Shown: positions 18,234-28,610, counted from the stretch's first letter. The stretch is DNA of 48,115 bases from Nonlabens dokdonensis (GCF_002162835.1 NZ_MAAX01000124.1:1-48115), one strand, 5' to 3'. Numbers and translations: made by a program. Notes: a model not told the origin generated them from the letters alone.

Positions 18234-20828
18234 CTAAAAAGAAAATCCAAAACTACCTGTAATCGCCATAGAACGTGCGTCAGGCAAGAAGTTATAGCCA
18301 CCTCTAAAACTGACGTCTAGTCTTAGAATTTTAAAAATGTTCCCTATTCCTGCACTGTATTCCCAAAATACATCTTCTGGAGCTAGGTAATTAATGTTTC
18401 CTGCATTAAGCGCAATGTTCTCATCGCTTATTTTTCCATACACCGCACGTATTCCTACAAGCTCTCTCAGGTTAAGATCACGCAATCCTGGAATTCTAGA
18501 AAATATACGACCGTTGAAATTGTGATTTAAGTGCATGGTAACATATTCATCAGTTACAAATTCGTAGAAATTGAGCGTATTAAAAGCACCTGTTAAATTA
18601 AAGTAAGTCTGGTTACCAGGGACAACATTTAATAAAGCTAGTGGTACCTCTCCAAAGGTTTTACCTGCTTCCACTCTTGCCGTTAATCTCCCAAAAGGAC
18701 CTAACTGAAATGGATGACTGTAGTAAAACTGGACTTTATCAAAATTAAAATCACTTTCTAAAAAACCGTCAAAACCCTTAGTATAACTAGCATAAAGAAT
18801 AGGATATTCACCACTGTTAATAAGCGTTCTATCCACTCCATAGTTAGACGTTTTACGGCCTGGAGTGTAAGTCATAGTTAAAGAAGCATCTGCTTGTCTT
18901 GTTTCTGTAGCGATACCATTAGGTGAATCAGGATCAAAGTAATCCAAACTAAAAATATCTGGTGCACCACTTTTTATAGTTCGATAACTGGTACCTAATC
19001 TAAATTCTAGATTGTATTTGGGTTCAAAACTAATTCCTAAAGTTGTCAAATTAATACTAGAAAGACTATTATTATTACCTGCAGTTATTAGTGAACTTGA
19101 AGCGAGACTACGTCCCAAAACATCATTTGTATTGGTCAAGCTAGCACCTAATTGCTCTATATCTCTGCGGTTCCCACCAGATATGGTAAGCCTACTTTTC
19201 TTATCAATCAACCATTTACCAGCTAGACCATATTTAAACTGATCATCTTTGAAACCATAAGCTAGATAACCTTCCAGTCGCCATAAATCATTTGAAGTAA
19301 AAAAGGTTCTTCCACCTAACCTCACTCGCATACCTTCTACCTGATTAAATCCTAAAAGTCCGAAAACAGGCCCTATATCAAAGTTATCTACCTCATAATA
19401 TCCTGAGGCAAGAATGGTTCCTATGTTATAAAGACGCTTGAACTTTTTATTAGTTTTGAGCGTGTCCAGCATGGTATAAATTTGCTTTTCGTCTTTATTT
19501 AATTTTTCTAATCGATTCTCGTCCCAATATTCCTCACTGCGATCATAAATCAAAGGATCATAATCATTTACCCTACGTTTGTAAAAATCGTCTTCTTTTT
19601 TAATGTCAAATTGATAGTTATCAAACAAGGTGGTACGCTTACCGTAAATACCTTTAGACTTCTCTTTCTTATTAAGTGCAAAATCACTCATGAAGTAATC
19701 TCTGGTAATCAAGAAAAGGCTGTCGTTTAGTACATCATATTCCTGCTCGATGTAAATTTCTTTTACCCAATTCACATTAGCACTTTTAGTTGCTTGTAAA
19801 TTAATTTCTTTGATGGCATAAGAATCGGTAGCCACCCAAAAGTCTCCTTTAAAAGTAAGCTCTCCTTTGCGACGCGGATAATAAATAATGTTATAAGCCT
19901 CTACTCCATCAACCATAGCCGTATCTCTAAGCACATAATTATAGGTATCTATTCCAGCTTTACCTACCGGACTCGTAAAACTCTTATCAAAAAACTTTAA
20001 GTAACGCTCGTACACGTCAATATCTGCATAGAGGTCTTTTACAAAGGCTATAATGGTTTGATTATCAGAAAAACCAGAGTTTTTATTTGCTTTAACTACT
20101 TCTTTCTCTTTATTTAATTCATTATCTCCATATACTGAAGCCAGCGATTCATTAATAAAAATGGGTAGATAGGTTTTTCCGGTCACTCGACTGGTGTCAG
20201 CATAATTAAAAATGAATTCCATTCCATTGAATAGCTTTGAGTTGATCATAGCACTATCAATCGTATTCATATCAAATTCTAGCTTCTCATACTTATCGTA
20301 CTGGTATTGTTTAAATTGAGACAGTCCATTTTTACGTCTATTTTCCCAGACTTTGCGTAAGATGTCAATGGCTGGGTTGTTTTTTTTAGAAGTTTTTCCA
20401 GTATATACCACTACAGCATCCAGCTCAGCAGTGTCAGTTTCAAGAGTTATTTTTAAATCTGTAGAAACTCTTGATTCTAAAGTAATGGTTTGCGTTTTAT
20501 ATCCTACAAAGGAGAACTCCACCGTTTTATAGGTTTGGTCAGATTGCAGGTAGAATCTTCCATTATCGTTAGAGATTGTTCCTTCACTAGAGTTAGGAAA
20601 AATAACATTAGCAAATGGTACTGGATCACCAAATTCGTCATAGATAACACCACCTACTTTGGTTTGAGCAACTACAGTAGCGGTTACTAACAAGAATCCT
20701 AATAGTAACACATGTTTTGAGAATAGACTGTAGGAGTCTCGCTTTCGCGAAAGCGGTATACTTACCTGTCCTTTATGCATGCAACTAACTTTTATTATAC
20801 CGGATTTTATATATTTTTTCATAAGCAA
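18234..20828 (-). CDS. DUF5686 / carboxypeptidase-like regulatory domain outer-membrane protein
   Basis: TKVGGVIYDEFGDPVPFANVIFPNSSEGTISNDNGRFYL (CarbopepD_reg-like) then long beta-rich domain. Confidence 0.8.
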   Translation of the reverse strand: MLMKKYIKSGIIKVSCMHKGQVSIPLSRKRDSYSLFSKHVLLLGFLLVTATVVAQTKVGGVIYDEFGDPVPFANVIFPNSSEGTISNDNGRFYLQSDQTYKTVEFSFVGYKTQTITLESRVSTDLKITLETDTAELDAVVVYTGKTSKKNNPAIDILRKVWENRRKNGLSQFKQYQYDKYEKLEFDMNTIDSAMINSKLFNGMEFIFNYADTSRVTGKTYLPIFINESLASVYGDNELNKEKEVVKANKNSGFSDNQTIIAFVKDLYADIDVYERYLKFFDKSFTSPVGKAGIDTYNYVLRDTAMVDGVEAYNIIYYPRRKGELTFKGDFWVATDSYAIKEINLQATKSANVNWVKEIYIEQEYDVLNDSLFLITRDYFMSDFALNKKEKSKGIYGKRTTLFDNYQFDIKKEDDFYKRRVNDYDPLIYDRSEEYWDENRLEKLNKDEKQIYTMLDTLKTNKKFKRLYNIGTILASGYYEVDNFDIGPVFGLLGFNQVEGMRVRLGGRTFFTSNDLWRLEGYLAYGFKDDQFKYGLAGKWLIDKKSRLTISGGNRRDIEQLGASLTNTNDVLGRSLASSSLITAGNNNSLSSINLTTLGISFEPKYNLEFRLGTSYRTIKSGAPDIFSLDYFDPDSPNGIATETRQADASLTMTYTPGRKTSNYGVDRTLINSGEYPILYASYTKGFDGFLESDFNFDKVQFYYSHPFQLGPFGRLTARVEAGKTFGEVPLALLNVVPGNQTYFNLTGAFNTLNFYEFVTDEYVTMHLNHNFNGRIFSRIPGLRDLNLRELVGIRAVYGKISDENIALNAGNINYLAPEDVFWEYSAGIGNIFKILRLDVSFRGGYNFLPDARSMAITGSFGFSF
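20740..20755. repeat. palindrome CGCTTTCGCGAAAGCG copy 6 (inside CDS, encodes LSRKR near N-terminus)
   Basis: Exact match; protein reads SIPLSRKRDSYSLFSKHVLLLGFLLVTATVVAQ. Confidence 0.97.
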
Positions 20829-20910
20829 TATGCAAAAATCAAATGTAGGACTACTGGATTAAATGCTAGTTGTATAACTATAAAAAAGTTGTGATATTCT
20901 TTGAGAAGCA

Positions 20911-20941
20911 AAAAAACCCAGCTTATCGAGCTGGGTTTTAA
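20911..20941 (-). terminator. Rho-independent terminator of pdhB
   Basis: AAAACCCAGCT-TATCG-AGCTGGGTTTT. Confidence 0.9.
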
Positions 20942-20963
20942 AATATAGTATAATGTATACTTA

Positions 20964-21944
20964 TTATTTTTTATACATTACTTTCTTTACACCTTCTATC
21001 ACATCTTTGTGATTAGGCAACCACTCTTCAAAAAGAACTGGAGAATACGGCGCTGGTGTGTCTTGTGTGTTTATTTTATAAATAGGCGCGTCTAGATAAT
21101 CAAATGCTTCTGCTTGAACCATATGAGAAATCTCTGTAGACACGTTACCAAATGGCCATGCTTCTTCAAGAATAATCAAACGGTTTGTTTTCTTAACTGA
21201 TTTTAAGATCGCTTCTTTATCATATGGACGTACTGTTCTTAAGTCAATGATTTCACAAGAAATACCATCTTTTTCTAGCTCATCTGCAGCTTTGTAAGCT
21301 TCTTTTATAATCTTACCAAAAGAAACGATAGTTACATCAGCTCCTTCTCTTTTTACCTCAGCTACACCTATAGGAAGTACGTATTCATCTTCTGGCACCT
21401 CACCTTTATCACCATACATTTGCTCAGACTCCATGAAGATTACTGGATCATCATCACGTATAGCTGCTTTAAGAAGTCCTTTTGCATCATAAGGATTAGA
21501 AGGAACGATTACTTTAAGACCAGGTGTGTTTGCAAACCAGTTTTCAAAAGCTTGTGAATGCGTAGCAGCTAGTTGACCAGCACTTGCCGTAGGACCACGG
21601 AAAACGATAGGACACTTAAATTGCCCACCAGACATCTGGCGTATTTTTGCAGCGTTATTAATTATTTGATCAATTCCTACCAGTGAGAAATTAAAGGTCA
21701 TGTACTCTACTATAGGACGGTTACCTGTCATAGTAGAACCTATAGCGACACCAGCAAAACCTAGCTCTGCAATAGGTGTGTCAATCACACGCTTAGGACC
21801 GAATTCATCTAACATTCCTTTAGAAGCTTTGTATGCTCCATTATATTCTGCAACCTCTTCACCCATTAGGTAAATGGCCTCGTCACGTCTCATTTCTTCA
21901 CTCATCGCCTCGCATATAGCCTCGCGAAATTGTATTGTCTTCAT
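20964..21944 (-). CDS. pdhB: pyruvate dehydrogenase E1 component, beta subunit
   Basis: MKTIQFREAICEAMSEEMRRDEAIYLMGEEVAEYNGAYKASKGMLDEFGPKRVIDTPIAE. Confidence 0.94.
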   Translation of the reverse strand: MKTIQFREAICEAMSEEMRRDEAIYLMGEEVAEYNGAYKASKGMLDEFGPKRVIDTPIAELGFAGVAIGSTMTGNRPIVEYMTFNFSLVGIDQIINNAAKIRQMSGGQFKCPIVFRGPTASAGQLAATHSQAFENWFANTPGLKVIVPSNPYDAKGLLKAAIRDDDPVIFMESEQMYGDKGEVPEDEYVLPIGVAEVKREGADVTIVSFGKIIKEAYKAADELEKDGISCEIIDLRTVRPYDKEAILKSVKKTNRLIILEEAWPFGNVSTEISHMVQAEAFDYLDAPIYKINTQDTPAPYSPVLFEEWLPNHKDVIEGVKKVMYKK

Positions 21945-22227
21945 ATATTATGTGTGTAGAATAGCATCCAATTATAAGAAACAAAAATAACCTACATATT
22001 AATAGGATGCGAAAAAAATTGATTAAAATATCTCTTTTAAATCACGATATCGTTTTAAATCTAAGAACTTTCTGTACTTCCACTCAACTTAAAGCTGGTG
22101 CGACATGAAAATGTAATTAATTGACAGATAAAATTTAAACAAAATTTTATTATGCATGCATAGTTTATTAGTTGTTTTTTACTTAATTTCGCAAACGATT
22201 GAAAAAGAAATTTAAAGACTTTAAAAT

Positions 22228-22974
22228 ATGAAAATATTAGTTTGTATCAGTCACGTACCAGATACCACTTCAAAAATCAATTTTACAGATAACGATTCTC
22301 AATTTGACACAAGCGGTGTACAATTTGTTATTAATCCTAATGACGAATTTGGTCTTACTCGCGCAATGTGGTTTAAAGAAAAACAAGGTGCTAGCGTAGA
22401 TGTTGTAACCGTAGGTGGTGCTGAGGTAGAACCTACTTTAAGAAAAGCACTAGCAATAGGTGCAGATACTGCAATACGAGTAGACACTCCAGCGGTAGAC
22501 GGTTATCAGGTTGCAAAACAATTAAGTGCTGTAGTTAAAGATGGTGGTTACGACCTAGTAATTGCAGGTCGTGAATCGATAGATTATAACGGTGGTATGG
22601 TACCAGGAATGGTTGCTGCCATGACAGGTGCTAGTTTTGTAAACACTTGTATATCTTTAGAAATTGAAGGCGATACTGCCACAGCAATACGCGAGATAGA
22701 CGGCGGTAAAGAAACTTCTACTGCTACACTTCCACTAGTTATAGGTGGTCAGAAAGGTCTTGTAGAAGAAAGCGACTTAAGAATCCCTAACATGCGTGGT
22801 ATCATGATGGCGCGTAAGAAACCATTAAATGTAGTTCCTGCAACTGACGCCAGTTCAGAAACTAATACCGTTTCCTTTTCAAAGCCAGAGCCTAAAGGTG
22901 CTGTTACTCTTGTGGAGGCAGATAATCTAGATAAATTAATTGACTTACTTCATAACGAAGCAAAAGCAATTTAA
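22228..22974 (+). CDS. etfB: electron transfer flavoprotein, beta subunit
   Basis: MKILVCISHVPDTTSKI...; IAGRESIDYNGGMVPGMVAAMTG. Confidence 0.94.
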   Translation: MKILVCISHVPDTTSKINFTDNDSQFDTSGVQFVINPNDEFGLTRAMWFKEKQGASVDVVTVGGAEVEPTLRKALAIGADTAIRVDTPAVDGYQVAKQLSAVVKDGGYDLVIAGRESIDYNGGMVPGMVAAMTGASFVNTCISLEIEGDTATAIREIDGGKETSTATLPLVIGGQKGLVEESDLRIPNMRGIMMARKKPLNVVPATDASSETNTVSFSKPEPKGAVTLVEADNLDKLIDLLHNEAKAI

Positions 22975-22997
22975 ATTTTAGGGATTCATATTAATCT

Positions 22998-23013
22998 CGC
23001 TTTCGCGAAAGCG
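22998..23013. repeat. palindrome CGCTTTCGCGAAAGCG copy 7
   Basis: Exact match between etfB and etfA. Confidence 0.97.
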
Positions 23014-23071
23014 GAATTACAAATAAAATATTAAGTAAACGTCCTCTTTATGGACGCAAAAAATAAAATAT

Positions 23072-24040
23072 ATGTCAGTACTCGTATATACAGAATCAGA
23101 AAATGGTAGTTTTAAAAAAACTGCTTATGAAGTAGCTAGCTATGCAAAAGGTGTTGCCGATATGATGGGAACAGATGTTGCCGCAATTTCTTTTAATGCA
23201 AATGATGCTGGAGATTTAGGAACTTATGGTGTAAACAGATTGCACAATGTAAGCGACTCAAAATTAGATAAGTTTAATGCCGCTGCTTATGCAAACGCTA
23301 TCGCACAAGCTGCTAAGGCAGAAGGCGCAAAAGTAGTTGTGATAAGCTCTAGCGCAGACTCTAGATACTTAGGCTCGCTAGTAAGCGTACATTTAGAAGC
23401 AGGATATGTTTCTAATGTTACAGAGCTGCCTTCTTCTACAGATCCTTTTACAGTAAAAAGAACAGTTTTTACTAACAAAGCTTTCTCAAATACCGCCATC
23501 ACAACAGATGTGAAGTTAGTAGGCTTGTCTAAGAACGCTTACGGTCTTAAGGAAAATGCGACAGAATGTGCCGTACAATCTTTTGAGCCATCCTTAAATG
23601 ACAACGACTTTTCAGTTACAGTTCAATCGGTAGATAAAGCAACTGATAAGGTAACAATTGCAGATGCCGAAGTTGTGGTAAGTGCAGGTCGCGGAATGAA
23701 AGGTCCAGAAAACTGGGGCATGATTGAGGAACTAGCAGACGTATTAGGTGCTGCAACAGCATGTTCTAAACCAGTAAGTGATTTAGGATGGAGACCCCAT
23801 GGAGAACACGTAGGACAAACAGGAAAGCCTGTTGCCTCTAATTTATATATCGCTATAGGTATTTCTGGAGCTATCCAGCACCTTGCTGGTATCAACTCTT
23901 CTAAAGTAAAAGTAGTTATTAATACTGATCCTGAAGCACCTTTCTTTAAGGCTGCAGACTACGGTGTGGTAGGAGATGCTTTTGAAGTAGTACCTGCATT
24001 AATTGACAAATTAAAAGCGTTTAAAGCTGCAAATGCTTAA
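23072..24040 (+). CDS. etfA: electron transfer flavoprotein, alpha subunit
   Basis: VVSAGRGMKGPENWGMIEELADVLGAATACSKPVSDLGWRPHGEHVGQTGKPVASNLYIAIGISGAIQHLAGI. Confidence 0.95.
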   Translation: MSVLVYTESENGSFKKTAYEVASYAKGVADMMGTDVAAISFNANDAGDLGTYGVNRLHNVSDSKLDKFNAAAYANAIAQAAKAEGAKVVVISSSADSRYLGSLVSVHLEAGYVSNVTELPSSTDPFTVKRTVFTNKAFSNTAITTDVKLVGLSKNAYGLKENATECAVQSFEPSLNDNDFSVTVQSVDKATDKVTIADAEVVVSAGRGMKGPENWGMIEELADVLGAATACSKPVSDLGWRPHGEHVGQTGKPVASNLYIAIGISGAIQHLAGINSSKVKVVINTDPEAPFFKAADYGVVGDAFEVVPALIDKLKAFKAANA

Positions 24041-24076
24041 TTTTCTCCTTAGTTAATTAAGATTTTATTAGATTTA

Positions 24077-24123
24077 AGGCTGTGCAATAAGAGAAAAAGC
24101 TCATTTTTGCACAGCTTTTTTTT
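24077..24123 (+). terminator. terminator of etfBA (long-loop hairpin)
   Basis: AAGGCTGTGCAA ... TTGCACAGCTTTTTTT. Confidence 0.75.
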
Positions 24124-24140
24124 ATCTAAGATTAAAACCC

Positions 24141-24752
24141 ATGAGTCTAAAACGACTTAACATACGCGGAATTTCTTATAGTCAAACTCAAAACGGCGCC
24201 TATGCGCTTGTTTTAAAAGAGGTAGATGGACCGAGACAGCTTCCTATAGTCATAGGAGCCTTTGAGGCGCAAAGTATTGCTATCGCTCTTGAAAAAGAAT
24301 TGAGCCCGCCACGACCTCTTACACATGATTTATTTAAAAGTTTTGCCCAACGTTTTTCTATAGTTGTAAAGCAAGTTATAATTCATAAACTTGTGGACGG
24401 TGTTTTTTACAGCAGTCTTATTTGTGAAAGAGATAAAATTGAAGAAATCATTGATGCTCGAACTAGTGATGCTATTGCTCTTGCCGTAAGATTTAAAGCT
24501 CCTGTATTTACGTATGAAAATATTCTAGAAGAGGCTGGAATACAACAACACATCAAACCAGATAAAGAGTTGCAAATGGAAGAGTTTGAGAAAGAAGACA
24601 TGATTGAAGATTTAATTACGTCTGCATCTCAAGACTCTAATGATTACAGTGAGTTTTCTTTATCTGACCTTAACAAAATGCTAGGTGAAGCTGTAGCAAA
24701 TGAAAATTATGAACTTGCCGCTCAAATCAGAGACGAAATATCTAAACGATAA
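24141..24752 (+). CDS. bifunctional nuclease family protein (DUF151) with UvrB/UvrC motif
   Basis: RQLPIVIGAFEAQSIAIALE...ARTSDAIALAVRFKAPVF; C-terminal NYELAAQIRDEISKR. Confidence 0.88.
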   Translation: MSLKRLNIRGISYSQTQNGAYALVLKEVDGPRQLPIVIGAFEAQSIAIALEKELSPPRPLTHDLFKSFAQRFSIVVKQVIIHKLVDGVFYSSLICERDKIEEIIDARTSDAIALAVRFKAPVFTYENILEEAGIQQHIKPDKELQMEEFEKEDMIEDLITSASQDSNDYSEFSLSDLNKMLGEAVANENYELAAQIRDEISKR

Positions 24753-24765
24753 CCTTTATAAACTT

Positions 24766-26481
24766 ATGAATTTCAATATCGCTAGATTTTTCACGCTTGT
24801 TGTATTCTTATTTACAGCACAAGTGTTATTCTCTCAGGAAAGCACACCTATAAATGGGACATGGATAATTGATAACGTACAAACCAGTGAAGAATTTGAA
24901 GGTTCTGTACACCAGCTAGACAGTATTACCTTTAAGAATCAGGACTATAATTATTATACTGGTGTAGACAGTTTAAACTCTCAAGGAAGATTTATTCTTC
25001 AAGGTGATTTTATTGCATTGTATCCAGATCAAGATAACCAAAGTTTCAAAAAGTTTGACCTTGAAAAAGTGGCTGGAGATAGCCTAAGTTTAAAAACTAA
25101 TGAGTCCACCTATAATTTACTTTTGAAAAAAGAAGTAGTTCTAGAAAAGAACGTAGAAATAAAGAATGATTTAGGATTCAGCTTTGAGAGTTTTTACCGT
25201 GGACTCATAGGAATGTCGTTTATTCTCGGATTTTGTTTTTTACTCAGTAAAAACAGAAAGAAAATAGACTGGAGACTTGTTATTGTTGGGATTACACTAC
25301 AAATTGTTTTTGCTATTTCAGTGCTTAAATTTGAAAGTGTCGCTTATGTTTTTGACTCCATTTCTACAGGTGTTGTTAGATTCCTTGCAGTAAGTGAAGC
25401 CGGTGCAGAATTTGTTTTCGGTAATTTGATAGACGTAAGAGGTAGTTGGGGTTATGTATTTGCTTTTAAGGTACTTCCTACTATCATCTTCTTTTCTGCT
25501 TTCACATCGTTATTATATTACCTAGGGATTCTTCAAAAGGTGGTTTATGTCCTAGCATGGATCATGAGTAAAACCATGAGATTAAGTGGTGCAGAATCAC
25601 TTGCCGCAGCCGCAAATATTTTTATAGGCCAGACTGAAGCACCTCTTGTGGTTAAACCTTATCTAGAGAAAATGACCAAATCTGAGATTTTATGCCTGAT
25701 GGTAGGTGGAATGGCGACCATAGCAGGTGGAGTTCTTGCCGCTTTCATAGGCTTCTTAGGAGGAGAAAGTGAGGCCCAACAAATTCTTTTTACAAAGCAC
25801 TTACTTACAGCATCAATCATGAGTGCTCCAGCAGCAATTGTCATTGCAAAAATGCTTTTTCCTGAAGAAGACAAAACAAAAATTGATCGATCTTTAAAAG
25901 TATCAAAAGATAAAATAGGGTCTAATATCTTAGATGCTATTTCACGTGGTACTACAGACGGACTAAAGCTAGCGGTAAATGTAGGAGCTATGCTTCTTGT
26001 TTTCACCGCACTTATTGCAGTGGTAAACTTTGGACTTAAAGACCTATTAGGAGAATACACAGGACTTAATTCTATCATTGAATCTTCCAGTAATGGTAGA
26101 TACGATGGTTTTTCTATGCAATATATTTTAGGAAATCTATTTGCTCCTATCGCATGGATCATAGGCGTTCATGCAGACGACATTGTTCTTGTAGGTCAAT
26201 TATTAGGAGAAAAAACCATTTTAAATGAGTTTATCGCCTACGGCTCGTTAAAAGATTTAAAAGAGGCCGGAAAAATAGCACATCCTAAATCTATCATTAT
26301 TGCCACTTACGCCTTATGTGGTTTTGCAAACTTTGCCTCTATAGGAATACAAATAGGAGGAATAGGCGTACTTGCACCAGGTCAACGTAAGACATTAGCC
26401 GCTTTTGGAATCAAGGCGCTTATAGGAGGAACCTGCGCTGCATTACTTACCGCAACAATAGCAGGAATGCTCTTCGGCTAA
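24766..26481 (+). CDS. NupC-type nucleoside transporter with N-terminal lipocalin-like/secreted segment
   Basis: C-terminal GQTEAPLVVKPYLEKMTKSEILCLMVGGMATIAGGVLAAF and GFANFASIGIQIGG (CNT family); N-terminal signal peptide plus about 100 aa beta-rich segment. ATG at 24766 used rather than 24700. Confidence 0.88.
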   Translation: MNFNIARFFTLVVFLFTAQVLFSQESTPINGTWIIDNVQTSEEFEGSVHQLDSITFKNQDYNYYTGVDSLNSQGRFILQGDFIALYPDQDNQSFKKFDLEKVAGDSLSLKTNESTYNLLLKKEVVLEKNVEIKNDLGFSFESFYRGLIGMSFILGFCFLLSKNRKKIDWRLVIVGITLQIVFAISVLKFESVAYVFDSISTGVVRFLAVSEAGAEFVFGNLIDVRGSWGYVFAFKVLPTIIFFSAFTSLLYYLGILQKVVYVLAWIMSKTMRLSGAESLAAAANIFIGQTEAPLVVKPYLEKMTKSEILCLMVGGMATIAGGVLAAFIGFLGGESEAQQILFTKHLLTASIMSAPAAIVIAKMLFPEEDKTKIDRSLKVSKDKIGSNILDAISRGTTDGLKLAVNVGAMLLVFTALIAVVNFGLKDLLGEYTGLNSIIESSSNGRYDGFSMQYILGNLFAPIAWIIGVHADDIVLVGQLLGEKTILNEFIAYGSLKDLKEAGKIAHPKSIIIATYALCGFANFASIGIQIGGIGVLAPGQRKTLAAFGIKALIGGTCAALLTATIAGMLFG

Positions 26482-26560
26482 AAAAAACAAGCATTTAGTA
26501 TTTTATAAAAAATTTAGCTTACTTTTATAATGATGTTAACGTTTTCCTAAAAAGAGTTTA

Positions 26561-26965
26561 TTGAAACCTACTGATTATAATAACGAGTTCATTTATTCCT
26601 TTGGTAACATGTATTGTTACGATAGTTATGTAATAGGTAGATTAAACTCTGGTATTAAAGTTGATAACGAGATTGCCATGCGCATGCTCACTGACATCAA
26701 CGACTGCTATGGTAAAGAAAAGATAGTTTTTATATCAAACCGTGAGTTTGGCCATGAAGTAGATCCTGCTGTTTACAAATTAATTAATGCAAAAACCATG
26801 ATAGGAATTGCAATAATAGGAACAACAAAGGAGCAGAGAATTCAGGCCGCTACAGAGCAATCCTTGTATAATGGCTCATTTGGTTATTTTAACAATTTAG
26901 AAAGTGCCGTTGAATGGGCAAAATCATTTACTAAAAGCGCCACAGACTTGAAGACCGGTTCATAA
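26561..26965 (+). CDS. hypothetical protein, possibly STAS/SpoIIAA-like fold
   Basis: 134 aa ORF with TTG start; no confident family motif. Confidence 0.55.
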   Translation: MKPTDYNNEFIYSFGNMYCYDSYVIGRLNSGIKVDNEIAMRMLTDINDCYGKEKIVFISNREFGHEVDPAVYKLINAKTMIGIAIIGTTKEQRIQAATEQSLYNGSFGYFNNLESAVEWAKSFTKSATDLKTGS

Positions 26966-27075
26966 AAGTTCTATTTTTCTCCATCTTTACTTTCTCTTTA
27001 CATTTAGATTTTAAGTATTTTGCTATCTCAATCATCAGGATGATTATTGGTATCAAATTATCGATAAATAAGTTT

Positions 27076-27091
27076 CGCTTTCGCGAAAGCG
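27076..27091. repeat. palindrome CGCTTTCGCGAAAGCG copy 8
   Basis: Exact match, 25 nt upstream of the thyA ATG. Confidence 0.97.
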
Positions 27092-27116
27092 AGACTTTAC
27101 AAACAATTAATAATAC

Positions 27117-27941
27117 ATGAAACAGTACCAAGATTTACTTCAAGATATTTTAGATAATGGCGTAGATAAAGGCGATCGTACAGGAACTGGAACACGCAGC
27201 CTCTTCGGTCATCAAATGCGTTTTAACCTTCAAGAAGGCTTTCCTTTAGTGACTACAAAAAAAGTTCACCTTAAATCTATCATTCATGAATTATTATGGT
27301 TACTATCTGGAGATACTAATATCAGGTATTTAAAAGATAATAATGTGCGCATATGGAATGAATGGGCAGATGAAAACGGTGATCTAGGACCTGTATATGG
27401 ACATCAATGGCGCAACTGGAATAGTGAAGGTATAGATCAAATAAAAGATGTGATTAATACCCTTAAAACAAACCCTAATAGTCGCCGCATGATGGTTACA
27501 GCATGGAATCCTAGTGTAATGCCAGATACCAGTAAGAGTTTTTCTAAAAATGTAGCCAACGGAAAAGCAGCTCTACCACCTTGCCATGCGTTTTTTCAAT
27601 TCTATGTAGCAAATAACAAATTGAGCTGTCAGCTTTACCAACGTAGCGCTGATGTTTTTCTAGGAGTACCATTTAACATAGCAAGCTATGCGCTTCTCAC
27701 AATGATGGTAGCTCAAGTATGTGAGCTCGAGTACGGAGATTTTATACATAGTTTTGGCGATGTTCACATTTATAACAATTTAAGAGAACAGGTAGAATTG
27801 CAACTTACTAGAGAGCCTCGAGATTTACCTACCATGAAAATTAATCCTGAGATCAAGGATATATTTGCGTTCAAGTACGAAGACTTTACCTTAGAAAATT
27901 ACAATCCGCATCCTGTGATTAAAGGTGTGGTTGCTGTATAA
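27117..27941 (+). CDS. thyA: thymidylate synthase
   Basis: [19 protein letters not shown]...[12 protein letters not shown]...[20 protein letters not shown]. Confidence 0.97.
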   Translation: MKQYQDLLQDILDNGVDKGDRTGTGTRSLFGHQMRFNLQEGFPLVTTKKVHLKSIIHELLWLLSGDTNIRYLKDNNVRIWNEWADENGDLGPVYGHQWRNWNSEGIDQIKDVINTLKTNPNSRRMMVTAWNPSVMPDTSKSFSKNVANGKAALPPCHAFFQFYVANNKLSCQLYQRSADVFLGVPFNIASYALLTMMVAQVCELEYGDFIHSFGDVHIYNNLREQVELQLTREPRDLPTMKINPEIKDIFAFKYEDFTLENYNPHPVIKGVVAV

Positions 27942-27950
27942 TTACGGTTT

Positions 27951-28610
27951 ATGAGGTTATTTATTATTATTTATTTACTCAGCTCTACACTTGTTTTTTC
28001 ACAACAAAATGTCTTTGATAATTATCAACTCGTAGATACCACACAATATAAAACTACAAGAGCCCTATTTCTTTACGATCTCACTTTAAAGGAATCCCAT
28101 AATGAAGGTAAGGTTATTCTAGAATGGAAAAACCAGCGCAATATCACTTTTCACCTCATTGAAATGCGTCATCCTATCACTGGTAAGCTTATATACAGAC
28201 AGAAACATTATACAAATATTGCCGAGTTTCCTAAGGAAGGTCATTTTACTATTTACCCACTTTTCAAGAAGCAAAAAGGTGAGCCCGTCACGATCACCTA
28301 TGAAGAGGCTTCTAAACGCAATTTTGAACCCATTTCTTCAGCAAGCTATTATACATTTTTAGAAAAACAAGCTGATGCAAATCAGAGAAAAGCTAGTGCA
28401 GCTGCAGCCAGAGAAAAACAAAAAGCCGCCCAAGAAGAATATGAAAATGCGCGAGCAAATCGCATTACGCCTAAGGTAGTAATCCTTATAGGAATACTTT
28501 TCCTATTTGCTTTTATCACTGTGTTTGTCATCTGGTTAGTAAGGTATCTCATGAAACCTAAAAAGTCTGAGCAATACTTAAATCGAGATCGTAGAAAAAG
28601 ATGGGACTAA
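27951..28610 (+). CDS. secreted/membrane-anchored hypothetical protein
   Basis: Signal peptide, single C-terminal TM (VVILIGILFLFAFITVFVIWLV). Confidence 0.65.
   Translation: MRLFIIIYLLSSTLVFSQQNVFDNYQLVDTTQYKTTRALFLYDLTLKESHNEGKVILEWKNQRNITFHLIEMRHPITGKLIYRQKHYTNIAEFPKEGHFTIYPLFKKQKGEPVTITYEEASKRNFEPISSASYYTFLEKQADANQRKASAAAAREKQKAAQEEYENARANRITPKVVILIGILFLFAFITVFVIWLVRYLMKPKKSEQYLNRDRRKRWD

Noticed and set aside
21921-21931. CTCGCGAAAT near the pdhB start
   Set aside because: Partial core only; encodes the conserved FREAICEA segment, so chance similarity is likely.
27029-27049. CAATCATC-AG-GATGATTATTG inverted repeat upstream of thyA
   Set aside because: Loop of 2 nt in AT-rich sequence, no second copy in the window; not strong enough to call a regulatory site.
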